Below, in pieces: positions 1 through 7,353 of a stretch of DNA of 64,000 nt. The position numbers and the translations under genes are program-made. The stretch comes from UBA5078 sp033721235 (GTDB lineage: Bacteria > Pseudomonadota > Gammaproteobacteria > Pseudomonadales > Pseudohongiellaceae): NCBI GenBank assembly GCA_033721235.1, contig JAWWAY010000001.1, positions 124,001 through 188,000 on the forward strand, read 5' to 3'. The notes below the pieces were generated by a model. The model searched no databases, had not been told where the DNA came from, and saw only the letters and a list, made by a program, of their open reading frames with translations. The number at the start of each line of letters is the position of its first letter. Position 1 is the stretch's first letter.

Positions 1-280
1 TGATGCTGGCAAGATAGTTTGCAATACGTCGATACTCAGGCACGCCAGCTCTACGCGGGGCATTAAAGTAGTTAAGAAAGCTTTGTTCTTGGGCTTTGCT
101 AAGTTTATGAACAACGCCAGAGCTTGCTATTTTGGGGCGCTTATCAAATTCTAAGTCGGAGACGCGTAGAATGTTTTCACGCGTTGCTATATCGGCACTT
201 GGCATTGACTGGCAAGCGCTAAGAAGGAATGCGGCAAGCGTAAATAAAGCGGCAGACTTTAACAGCGGTAAACCCCTCAT
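1..280 (-). CDS. Lipoprotein of unknown function, 5' part only (runs off left edge)
   Basis: The frame opens with ATG at 280 on the minus strand, 7 bases after an AGGAG ribosome site, and stays open for 93 codons to the window edge. The product starts MRGLPLLKSAALF and continues through a hydrophobic stretch into LLSAC-Q at about residues 19-23. That is a classical lipobox, so Cys23 should be lipidated and the protein sent to the inner or outer membrane. The mature part is polar (NILRVSDLEFDKRP, then FLNYFNAPRRAGVPEYRRI). I do not recognise the family, and the missing C-terminal part prevents assignment. The lipoprotein nature is well supported; the function is unknown. Confidence 0.72.
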   Translation of the reverse strand, partial: MRGLPLLKSAALFTLAAFLLSACQSMPSADIATRENILRVSDLEFDKRPKIASSGVVHKLSKAQEQSFLNYFNAPRRAGVPEYRRIANYLASI

Positions 281-312
281 GAGCAACTCCTGTATAGCCC
301 GCACTGCTTAGC

Positions 313-492
313 TCATACATTGAGCGTAGCTTTTGCGCTGGCTCTTTTATCTTCTTTGTTATTAGTATCGATAATGCCCTTATAGTTGACCAAACAGGCT
401 AGAAAAGCAAGATTCGGGTCGCCAATCGCAAGTTCTATGCTTAATATTGCTTGTGGGTGGTCAAGAACAGCAGGCCTAATGCTTTGTTTCAC
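313..492 (-). CDS. Possible small protein of 59 residues (GTG start)
   Basis: A minus-strand frame starts with GTG at 492 and stops with TGA at 313, 32 bases before the lipoprotein start. The translation (MKQSIRPAVLDHPQ, then AILSIELAIGDPNLAFL, then a charged tail) has ordinary protein composition. It could be the first gene of a two-gene unit with the lipoprotein. Against it: no good ribosome site precedes the GTG, and it lies in the divergent spacer before the Ada-like gene, where the promoters of both neighbours should be. No family is recognised. Treat it as a candidate only. Confidence 0.28.
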   Translation of the reverse strand: MKQSIRPAVLDHPQAILSIELAIGDPNLAFLACLVNYKGIIDTNNKEDKRASAKATLNV

Positions 493-535
493 TAGACCAT
501 GCGAGTGTCAAAATTTCGCGTTCTGAAGGGGTGTT

Positions 536-1378
536 ATGTCAGACTATGATCGAGTAGCTAGCGCTATGGCGTTTCTAGTGCAGGGTGCTGGCAAACAGCC
601 TAATTTAGAGGCGGTGGCCGCTCATGTGAACCTGAGTCCTTACCATTTTCAGCGTCTTTTTTGCCGTTGGGCAGGGACTAGCCCTAAGCGCTTTCTGCAA
701 GCCATTACCCTAGAGAGGGGCAAGGCGATGTTGGATAACTCTTACTCCCTACTACAGGCATCCCATGAGCTTGGTCTTAGCAGTAGCTCTAGGCTTCATG
801 ATCATTTTGTGCAATTGGAAGCGGTTACCCCTGGCGAATATAAGAGCAGGGGGGAGCAGCTTTATATTCGGTACGGTGTTCACGATACTCCGCTGGGGTT
901 GATGTTTGTTGCCATTACCCCTCGCGGCGTGTGCCGAATTGACTTCATTGAGTGCGCTAGCCCTCAACAGCAGTTGAGCGAGCTTGAAGAGCAATGGCCC
1001 AATAGCGATATTAGTGAAAGCCAGGCGCAAACGCGCTATGTAATTGATGCAATTTTTTCTTCGACTAGCCCCGCTGAACAGGCACCATTGTCGGTGCATG
1101 TTCGTGGCACAAATTTTCAGATAGCGGTATGGCGTGCATTACTTAAGATTCCGTATGCCGCCTTGGCCACCTACGGTCAGCTTGCTCAAGTAGTGGCAAA
1201 GCCGAAAGCGGCAAGAGCAGTAGGCAATGCTATTGGAGCAAACCCAGTAGCCCTGCTTATCCCTTGCCATCGAGTCATTCAGCAAAGCGGGGCGATTGGC
1301 GGCTATCGCTGGGGGCCGGCGAAAAAGCTGATGGTGCAAACTTGGGAGAGCCTGCACAACGAAGCTGTGGAGAGCTAA
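536..1378 (+). CDS. AraC-Ada type methylated-DNA-[protein]-cysteine S-methyltransferase
   Basis: This is a suicide DNA repair protein of 280 residues. Residues 1-105 form an AraC-type helix-turn-helix region (NLEAVAAHVNLSPYHFQRLF, then a second helix pair ending TPGEYKSRG). The C-terminal half is an O6-alkylguanine-DNA alkyltransferase with the PCHRV active site, whose acceptor is Cys244, and the GGYRWG segment after it. Compared with E. coli Ada it lacks the N-terminal zinc domain that takes methyl groups from phosphotriesters, so the usual Ada switch by methylphosphotriester sensing is not available. Similar two-domain proteins are common in pseudomonads. The start ATG follows an AGGGG ribosome site. 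It lies alone, divergent from the lipoprotein. Confidence 0.9.
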   Translation: MSDYDRVASAMAFLVQGAGKQPNLEAVAAHVNLSPYHFQRLFCRWAGTSPKRFLQAITLERGKAMLDNSYSLLQASHELGLSSSSRLHDHFVQLEAVTPGEYKSRGEQLYIRYGVHDTPLGLMFVAITPRGVCRIDFIECASPQQQLSELEEQWPNSDISESQAQTRYVIDAIFSSTSPAEQAPLSVHVRGTNFQIAVWRALLKIPYAALATYGQLAQVVAKPKAARAVGNAIGANPVALLIPCHRVIQQSGAIGGYRWGPAKKLMVQTWESLHNEAVES

Positions 1379-1729
1379 TTACGGCGCTGGCGAGTAGGCC
1401 TTTGAGCTTAGTGCTAAATTTGTGTCTTTTAAAATCTAGTGAATTTCTAATGGTCATCACTGAAGTTTAAGAGACAGGGGAGTAGTGTCGCTGAACGAGA
1501 CCCTCGAGGGCAGGGATGCTCGAGTGGAGCCTACAGGGAAGTATTAATGGCGTGTCTCGATTAGCGATACTGCTTCCGTGGCTGGGCACAGATGTCCCAA
1601 GGCTGTTTTAAAAAGGTGCTAAGCCTATATTCGATATTGGGGGTAGCAATAGTGTCCAGAGCCTCTGGCTTTGAGAATGGGAATGTTCACGGTTATAGTG
1701 GGCAAAAATAATAAGGGATGCTTTAAGCA
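1379..1729. other. Gene-free stretch of about 350 bases
   Basis: No convincing gene was found on either strand between the Ada-like gene and the membrane protein. Short open frames here have no good ribosome site and no recognisable product. The middle holds an imperfect palindrome, listed separately. The right end, rich in A and T just before 1730, probably carries the promoter of the downstream membrane protein, but no hexamer pair is clear enough to call. Confidence 0.6.
1481..1574. repeat. Imperfect 94-bp palindromic intergenic element
   Basis: The 21 bases at 1481-1501 and the 21 bases at 1554-1574 are inverted copies that match at 17 of 21 positions (core TCGCTGAACGAGAC against GTCTCGATTAGCGA). 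Between them lie two CTCGAG sites at about 1503 and 1519 and the words CAGGGATG and CTACAGGGAAGTATT. The element lies wholly between genes. Internal words of this kind remind me of short non-coding repeats scattered between genes of marine gammaproteobacteria, but no second copy was found in this window, so the repeat-family assignment is inference. The inverted arms themselves are directly visible. Confidence 0.55.
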
Positions 1730-2368
1730 ATGGAACTATTTACAGCGATCTTGAACTCTACGAATTCCAATGGGCAGTTGGAATATTTCGCTAATTTCTT
1801 GGTGTGCCTGATGGGTTTTATTTGGGTCGTCAGTTCGCTGGGTAAAGCCGTAGACTATAATCGCTGGCATACATGGTCTGGTTTTTGGTTCTTTACAGGC
1901 CTTTACTATGCATTTCAACTCATCGCTTGGCCTAATGATTTTTGGTGGGTTCCGTTTCTATTCCTAGACTTATCTGTTTTCTTTCTTCTCTGGGGCTTTT
2001 TAAAGCTCCAGGGCTTTAAGGATAGTCCGCATCTGATAGCTCTTGTTCTTTTAGTAGTCGCTACTCGAGTGTTTGATGTGTTGCATGTTTACTATTTACC
2101 GTTTGAGCTTGCTTATGGGCATCAACTCTTGATAGCAATCGCCTTGCTGCTTTGGTCTTGGAGTCATCGAATAGAAAGTCCGTCCAACTCTTTAGCCATA
2201 ATGATCTATGCTTTGATTCAAATGCCAACACTGCAGATTTTAGATCTATTTGGAATGGAAACTAGCCTGACAGCTGATAGGTTTATTAATCTGACGTTCT
2301 TAGCGTACTTCTTAAGTAAGTTCGCGCTGATACCGGCGTCGCTTTCGGTAGTTTTGAAAAGAGACTAG
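1730..2368 (+). CDS. Hypothetical polytopic membrane protein
   Basis: The product has 212 residues and is strongly hydrophobic, with about six likely membrane helices (near residues 20-38, 48-66, 70-90, 98-118, 128-144 and 185-208). It is rich in Trp, Phe and Tyr. Charged residues are few and concentrated in short loops. No motif of a known transporter or enzyme is seen and I do not recognise the family. The ATG follows AAGGGATG about 7-14 bases upstream. It stands alone between the palindromic element and serB, so context gives no hint of function. Confidence 0.7.
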   Translation: MELFTAILNSTNSNGQLEYFANFLVCLMGFIWVVSSLGKAVDYNRWHTWSGFWFFTGLYYAFQLIAWPNDFWWVPFLFLDLSVFFLLWGFLKLQGFKDSPHLIALVLLVVATRVFDVLHVYYLPFELAYGHQLLIAIALLLWSWSHRIESPSNSLAIMIYALIQMPTLQILDLFGMETSLTADRFINLTFLAYFLSKFALIPASLSVVLKRD

Positions 2369-2440
2369 CGTAGGCGCGGGCTAAACTTTGGCATGAAAAC
2401 TGTGAAACCGTGAAGCTGGCATTACTAGGCTCAGGGCAAG

Positions 2441-2456
2441 TACAATACGCGCCTTT
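2441..2456 (+). promoter_or_regulatory. Probable -10 and GC-rich discriminator of serB
   Basis: TACAAT at 2441-2446 matches the -10 consensus at five of six positions and is followed directly by ACGCGCCTTT, a GC-rich discriminator. It lies about 40 bases before the serB start. No good -35 box is seen 16-18 bases upstream. The same block recurs before aroC at 49384, which strengthens the call. Confidence 0.4.
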
Positions 2457-2486
2457 AATTCAATACTGCCCTAGGAGCATACAGGC

Positions 2487-3698
2487 GTGAAGGAAATTGT
2501 CCTTATTAATATCACTGGCCCCGACCGTCCAGGACTTACCTCAGCTATTACCAGCATCTTGGCGCGCTCTGATGTGGCGATATTGGATATTGGGCAGGCA
2601 GTGATACACGACACGCTTTCTTTCGGCATATTGGCTGATCTGCGCGGTAATGGAGACAAGAGCACCGTGCTCAATGAGGTGCTTGCACGGGGTAGCGAGC
2701 TCGATCAGCAGGTGAAATTTACGCCTATTAGCTTGGATGACTACACTCACTGGGTTGCCGGCCAGGGTAAATCTCGCCATATAGTGACCCTATTGGCCCG
2801 TCGCGTGACGGCAGAGCATATTGCGCGAGTGAGCAGCATCACTGCCAGTCATGGCCTGAATATCGATCACATCGACCGTCTTTCGGGCCGTATACCGGAT
2901 GATCTTCCCGATGATAAGGGCAAGGGCTGCATCGAGTTCTCTGTCCGCGGGGAGCCTGAAGACCCGGATCAACTGCGTTCAGAGTTCTTGGCAATCGCTC
3001 AAGAGTTAAATGTGGATATCGCTTTTCAGCAGGACAGCATCTTCCGCCGCAACCGCCGCTTGGTGGTCTTCGATATGGACTCGACGCTTATCGATGCAGA
3101 AGTCATAGACGAGCTGGCCAAGGCGGCGGGGGTAGGCGAACAAGTAGCCGACATTACCGAGCGAGCCATGCGGGGTGAGTTAGATTTTCAAGCTAGCTTT
3201 AGAGAACGTATGGCCCTGTTGAAGGGCTTGCCTGAGTCAACTTTGGAGCAGATCTCCGAGAGTCTGCGTCTGACAGAGGGGGCCGAAACGCTCATCACGC
3301 AGCTGCGTCGCCTGGGCTATAAGACTGCGATACTCTCTGGTGGCTTTAGCTACTTCGCCGAACGGCTACAAAAGAAACTAGGCATCGACTATGTTTATGC
3401 CAATAGTTTGCCTGTAAAAGACGGTTTGGTGACGGGCGATGTGACTCTTCCTATCGTAGACGGTCAGCGTAAAGCGGATCTGTTACGGGAGCTGGCGCAG
3501 CGCGAGGGCATTAGCCTAGAGCAAACTATTGCGGTAGGCGACGGAGCTAACGATCTTCCCATGCTCTCGATAGCGGGCCTTGGTGTTGCATTCCACGCTA
3601 AGCCCCTGGTCAAACAGTCAGCTAAACAGTCGATTTCCAATTTGGGCCTCGACAGCATTCTATATCTTCTAGGGCTGCGTGATCGCGAAGGTTATTAG
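2487..3698 (+). CDS. serB: Phosphoserine phosphatase SerB
   Basis: This enzyme removes phosphate from L-phosphoserine in the last step of serine synthesis. The 403-residue product has two N-terminal ACT-like domains (about residues 4-80 and 95-170; the first begins VLINITGPDRPGLT), which in this family sense amino acids. A HAD phosphatase domain follows. The nucleophile motif DMDSTLID starts at Asp196, with Asp198 as the acid/base. Later HAD motifs are SGGF and GDGANDLPML. The length fits the long, ACT-bearing form of pseudomonads and relatives rather than the 322-residue E. coli form. The start is GTG behind TAGGAG. It converges on the phn-type operon with only 8 bases between. Confidence 0.96.
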   Translation: MKEIVLINITGPDRPGLTSAITSILARSDVAILDIGQAVIHDTLSFGILADLRGNGDKSTVLNEVLARGSELDQQVKFTPISLDDYTHWVAGQGKSRHIVTLLARRVTAEHIARVSSITASHGLNIDHIDRLSGRIPDDLPDDKGKGCIEFSVRGEPEDPDQLRSEFLAIAQELNVDIAFQQDSIFRRNRRLVVFDMDSTLIDAEVIDELAKAAGVGEQVADITERAMRGELDFQASFRERMALLKGLPESTLEQISESLRLTEGAETLITQLRRLGYKTAILSGGFSYFAERLQKKLGIDYVYANSLPVKDGLVTGDVTLPIVDGQRKADLLRELAQREGISLEQTIAVGDGANDLPMLSIAGLGVAFHAKPLVKQSAKQSISNLGLDSILYLLGLRDREGY

Positions 3699-3706
3699 CT
3701 ACACGC

Positions 3707-4519
3707 TTAGATGACCGCGTGCCGAACCTTTGCGGACACCCATTCGGAAAGAATCACGGTAGCAAAGATCAGAACGAATACGGTCGCTACCTGTCCCCAT
3801 GCCAGATTATTGATGGCGGCGTTCATCTGCAGCCCGATGCCACCTGCTCCTACCAGGCCGAGAACAGTCGATTCGCGGATGTTTATATCCCAGCGATAGA
3901 CTGTTATTCCGGCAAAGGCTGGCATGATCTGCGGGAGCACTGAATAGGCTAACACTTGCATACTCCCGGCTCCGGTAGACCTTACCGCTTCGACTGGAGT
4001 CGGGTGAATTTCCTCTATTGCCTCATAAAGCAATTTACCCACAAAACCAATTGAGCGCAGCGCAATTGCGATCATCCCTGCTAGCAAGCCAGGACCAACG
4101 ATGGTCACTAGCAATATTGCCCAGATGAGTGCATTGATAGATCGAGAGCTCACAATGACGGCTAGAGCAAAAGCGCGTAGAGCGGGATGGGGGCTTGTAT
4201 TGCGTGCCGCTAGAAACGCCAGAGGAAATGCAATCAACACCCCGAGAGCGGTGCCGACTGTGGCGATATTGAGCGTATCCCAAAGAGGCAGCAGCAAAGA
4301 GCCAAGAATGGACCAGTCCGGGGGAATCATCCTCCCAATCAGACTTGCCGCTTGTACATGCGCATCGCTTAAAAACTCCCAGATAGTATTGTCCGAGATA
4401 ATTTTCCAGCACAGTAGAAACAGCATCAGAGTGAGAAAATAACCCAGCCATATCAGCCGTTGCTTGATCGGCTCTCGGCGCTGCCATTCACGAGTATTAT
4501 TAGTTATTTTAATTGGCAT
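3707..4519 (-). CDS. phnE: Phosphonate-type ABC transporter permease (second PhnE-like)
   Basis: This is an inner-membrane permease of the PhnE family. It has about six membrane helices and the coupling loop common to binding-protein-dependent permeases (EAVRSTGAGSMQ, then the RESTVLGLVGAGGIG motif near the C-terminus). The chosen ATG overlaps the stop codon of the upstream permease in TAATG, which suggests translational coupling; an in-frame ATG at 4531 would add four residues. It is the last gene of the glpQ-phnD-phnC-phnE-phnE unit. Two different permease genes instead of one suggest a heterodimeric channel. The exact substrate cannot be read from the sequence. Confidence 0.88.
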   Translation of the reverse strand: MPIKITNNTREWQRREPIKQRLIWLGYFLTLMLFLLCWKIISDNTIWEFLSDAHVQAASLIGRMIPPDWSILGSLLLPLWDTLNIATVGTALGVLIAFPLAFLAARNTSPHPALRAFALAVIVSSRSINALIWAILLVTIVGPGLLAGMIAIALRSIGFVGKLLYEAIEEIHPTPVEAVRSTGAGSMQVLAYSVLPQIMPAFAGITVYRWDINIRESTVLGLVGAGGIGLQMNAAINNLAWGQVATVFVLIFATVILSEWVSAKVRHAVI

Positions 4520-5352
4520 TATGCTGTCCATTTGCGGACATAGCCCGACAGATATTCGCTCATTAAAACTATGCCGATAATCACGAGGAGAACGGCGGCG
4601 GATGTGTCGTAATCGTAGCGATTGATCGATGTGTTTAACGTGGCCCCAATTCCCCCAGCCCCCACAATGCCTATTACCGCCGATTCTCGAAAATTGATAT
4701 CGAGTCGATAGAGTGAGAGACCAATCAAGCGCGGCATCACTTGAGGCTGCACGGCATAGTTAATCCACTGTAACCAAGAGGCGCCCGTCGCTCGAACGGC
4801 CTCCATCGGGTCACGCTGCGCATCCTCGATATCTTCTGCTAGCAATTTGGCCATAAAACCAATGGTGGCAAATGCCAGAGTAATCACGCCAGCGAGTGGT
4901 CCGAAACCAAACATGGCGACAAATAGGATGGCAATAATGATTTCTTGGAATGTGCGCGATAGGGCAATGATCGCTCGGCACAAAAAATACACGGGGGGAG
5001 GGGCGATATTGCGAGCGGCCCCCAGCCCAACGGGTATAGCAAACGCAATACCAATCACGGTGGCAACAAATGTCATCGTGAGGCTCTCACGTAGACCGAT
5101 GAGAATCTCGCCGCCACGGGATACAAAATCGGGGCTTAAAAATGATCCCATGAATGCTAGGCCGCGATCCATGCCTTGCGCTACGCGTGCCCAGTTAACG
5201 TCTACACTGAAGTACACAAGCACCAAGTAGACTAATACCGCTATATTGATTCCCCAGCGCAGTGCCGCATTACTAATCATGGGCTTGGGGCGCCAACTCC
5301 CTTTTTTTGCGGCCAGGATTCTGGACTCGGGTATGGAGCTAGGCTGACTCAT
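4519..5352 (-). CDS. phnE: Phosphonate-type ABC transporter permease (first PhnE-like)
   Basis: The 277-residue PhnE-family permease has a longer cytoplasmic N-terminus (about 35 residues) followed by six membrane helices. The family loop reads MEAVRATGASWLQW, and the conserved C-terminal motif is RESAVIGIVGAGGIG. It is a paralogue of the next gene and is similar across the permease core. Its ATG overlaps the phnC stop in ATGA, so ATPase and permease are translated in a coupled way. Together with PhnC and PhnD it should form one importer for a phosphonate, phosphite or organophosphate. Confidence 0.9.
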   Translation of the reverse strand: MSQPSSIPESRILAAKKGSWRPKPMISNAALRWGINIAVLVYLVLVYFSVDVNWARVAQGMDRGLAFMGSFLSPDFVSRGGEILIGLRESLTMTFVATVIGIAFAIPVGLGAARNIAPPPVYFLCRAIIALSRTFQEIIIAILFVAMFGFGPLAGVITLAFATIGFMAKLLAEDIEDAQRDPMEAVRATGASWLQWINYAVQPQVMPRLIGLSLYRLDINFRESAVIGIVGAGGIGATLNTSINRYDYDTSAAVLLVIIGIVLMSEYLSGYVRKWTA

Positions 5353-6176
5353 GGGTGGCCACCTAGCAGAGCGTCGTCGACATCTTTTTGTTGCGATGTG
5401 CTCTCGTGTTGCTCCTCGTCTTTCTTAGTGGCGTTCCAGTCTTCTTCGCCGTAAATGGTCGTGAGAATTTCAGGGCTCAGGCCCTCGGGTGAGCCATCGT
5501 AGACGATCTCTCCGGCACGCAAGCCCACAACGCGATGCACGAACTGTTGTGCGAGCGCAACGTCGTGAATATTGATAATGGTTGCGAGATTCTGCTCCTC
5601 ACACAATTCACAAATTAGACGCATAATTTGTCTGGATGTTTTGGGGTCAAGGCTTGCAGTAGGTTCGTCTACGAGTAGTAGTTTAGGTTTTTGCATGAGC
5701 GCACGGGCTATCCCAACGCGCTGTTTCTGGCCGCCAGATAAGGCGTCACCTCGTTTATCGAGCATGCTTTCTAGCCCTACGCGTTCCAGCAGCTCGAAGG
5801 CCAATTTAATATCGCTTTGCGGGAATTTGCGGAAGTAGCTGCGGAAGAACCCTACGTAGGCGAGCCGACCAGAAAGCACGTTCTCCATCACCGATAATCG
5901 CTCTACCAAGGCATAGTTCTGGAAGATCATGCCGATTTGACGACGCGCTTGTCGCAAGCTGGCTCCCCGTACACCCGTGATATCTTTTGAGTCTAACTCA
6001 ACGCTCCCGGCCGTGGGCTCGACAAGCCGATTAACACAACGAATCAAGGTGCTCTTTCCTGCACCAGAGGGGCCAATGAGTGCGAGCACCTGACCCGCGG
6101 GAACGTTTAAGTCGATATTGTTTAGCGCAAGATCCCCTGTTGGGTAACGCTTGGTAAGGCCTGCAAGCTTTAGCAT
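5349..6176 (-). CDS. phnC: Phosphonate-type ABC transporter ATP-binding protein PhnC
   Basis: This is the ATPase that powers the PhnDCE-type importer at the inner membrane. The 275 residues include Walker A GPSGAGKST (35-43), the Q-loop FQNYALVERL (about 86), the signature LSGGQ (146-150), Walker B LLLVDE (166-171) and the switch His in NIHDV. The C-terminal tail after residue 245 is charged and rich in Glu, Gln and Asp; it looks unstructured. The gene follows phnD after 134 bases and overlaps the first permease gene by four bases. Assignment to the family is firm; substrate is inferred from the family only. Confidence 0.93.
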   Translation of the reverse strand: MLKLAGLTKRYPTGDLALNNIDLNVPAGQVLALIGPSGAGKSTLIRCVNRLVEPTAGSVELDSKDITGVRGASLRQARRQIGMIFQNYALVERLSVMENVLSGRLAYVGFFRSYFRKFPQSDIKLAFELLERVGLESMLDKRGDALSGGQKQRVGIARALMQKPKLLLVDEPTASLDPKTSRQIMRLICELCEEQNLATIINIHDVALAQQFVHRVVGLRAGEIVYDGSPEGLSPEILTTIYGEEDWNATKKDEEQHESTSQQKDVDDALLGGHP

Positions 6177-6310
6177 ATTCTACTCATTTCTTGGACTGGG
6201 TTCTGGGGTATAAACGAGCGTCCTTATACGAACCTATGTCGATTATTGTTATTGTAGCGACCTCTACTCATTGGCTCTTGGCTCAGTGTTAACTAGGGCC
6301 TAGAGTGAGA

Positions 6311-7270
6311 TTAGTCACAGTTGTAAATTGTATTATTCGCTTGGTCTATTGTTCTTACGACCGCCCACTGTTCTTTATAGGTAATCGGCGTAAACTGCTC
6401 CATTCCTGCATCGGCAAACTCACGTGCGAGGGCCGTCCCTTCCCAATCAAAACTAAAAAACGCCTCTCGAATTTTTGCCGCTAGCTCTGGCTTTAGATCG
6501 TTAGAGACCCCATAGCCAGTGGTAGGAAATGTGGCAGACGTGTAAATAGTTTTGTACTCGCTCGCGTTAAGAACATCCCGAGCCATCATGCGATACAAGA
6601 CTTCATTGGCAATTGCCGCCGCATCGTAATCCTTATTAACCACCCCAAGAATAGAGTTGTCATGGCTGCCGGAGTAGGACGTTTTGTAGTCCTTGTCAGC
6701 AATAAAATTAAACTCTGACTTTAGCAGCGCCGAGGGTGCCTTGAAGCCCGAATTAGAGGTTGGGGAAGTAAACGCGAGAGTTCGCCCCTTCAGGTCCGCT
6801 ACTTCATCGATTCCGCTGTCTGGATAGGTAATGATCTCCATTTGATAACCGTAGCTGCCATCTTTTGCGGACATCATGGCGAAGGGGACAAAGCCTGCAC
6901 AGTTTACGGCAATGGGGGTTGAGCCGGTATTAAAACCGGCTACATGGAGGCGGCCTGCGCGCATAGCCTCAAGCTGTGCGGCATTCGATTGAACAGGGAA
7001 AAAACGCACTTCTTTACCTGTGGCCTGTTCGAGATGATCGATGAACTCGTCCCACACTTTGGAGTACATGGCTGGGTCTTCGACTGGGGTATAGGCGAAA
7101 ATCAGGATGCGCGGGTCTCGCCACTTACTAGAATCAAGCGGCGTATCCGCAACTAGGTCCTTATCGGAATCCTCATAGCGTGGAGACAGTTCGGCGGCAA
7201 TGAGCGCCGAGCTGGCGGTGACACACTGCAGGGCCATGACCGCGCCACATAGCTTTTTAATTATTCTCAT
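6311..7270 (-). CDS. phnD: Phosphate/phosphite/phosphonate-type substrate-binding protein PhnD
   Basis: This is the periplasmic binding protein of the importer, 319 residues. The N-terminus (MRIIKKLCGAVMALQ and on to ALIAA) is a signal peptide, cut near residue 26. The mature part shows features of the PhnD family: FAYTPVEDP near the start, a lobe with LEAMRAGRLHVAGFNTGST, and SPTSNSGFKAPSALL, in which Ser/Thr residues normally hold the phosphonate oxygens. Two cysteines (in VNCAGF and at the C-terminal NCD) could form a disulfide. The gene sits between glpQ and phnC. Ligand class is family-based; the exact ligand is open. Confidence 0.88.
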   Translation of the reverse strand: MRIIKKLCGAVMALQCVTASSALIAAELSPRYEDSDKDLVADTPLDSSKWRDPRILIFAYTPVEDPAMYSKVWDEFIDHLEQATGKEVRFFPVQSNAAQLEAMRAGRLHVAGFNTGSTPIAVNCAGFVPFAMMSAKDGSYGYQMEIITYPDSGIDEVADLKGRTLAFTSPTSNSGFKAPSALLKSEFNFIADKDYKTSYSGSHDNSILGVVNKDYDAAAIANEVLYRMMARDVLNASEYKTIYTSATFPTTGYGVSNDLKPELAAKIREAFFSFDWEGTALAREFADAGMEQFTPITYKEQWAVVRTIDQANNTIYNCD

Positions 7271-7301
7271 CTGGTCTCGCCTTTTTTCTGTAGCTTAGCA
7301 A

Positions 7302-7307
7302 ATTATA
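7302..7307 (-). promoter_or_regulatory. Possible -10 element for phnD
   Basis: On the minus strand a perfect TATAAT lies 32 bases before the phnD start, in the 83-base gap after glpQ. No convincing -35 box is present 16-18 bases upstream. If used, the transporter could be transcribed separately from glpQ. No Pho box was recognised nearby. Confidence 0.3.
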
Positions 7308-7353
7308 GAGCAATGCGCAGATTGGCCCGAAACTCCTTCGCTATGCTCGCTAC

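Noticed and set aside
4035..4487. Minus-strand open frame of 150 codons in another frame of the phnE-like permease
   Set aside because: The permease frame explains the sequence; the overlapping product is a frame artefact.
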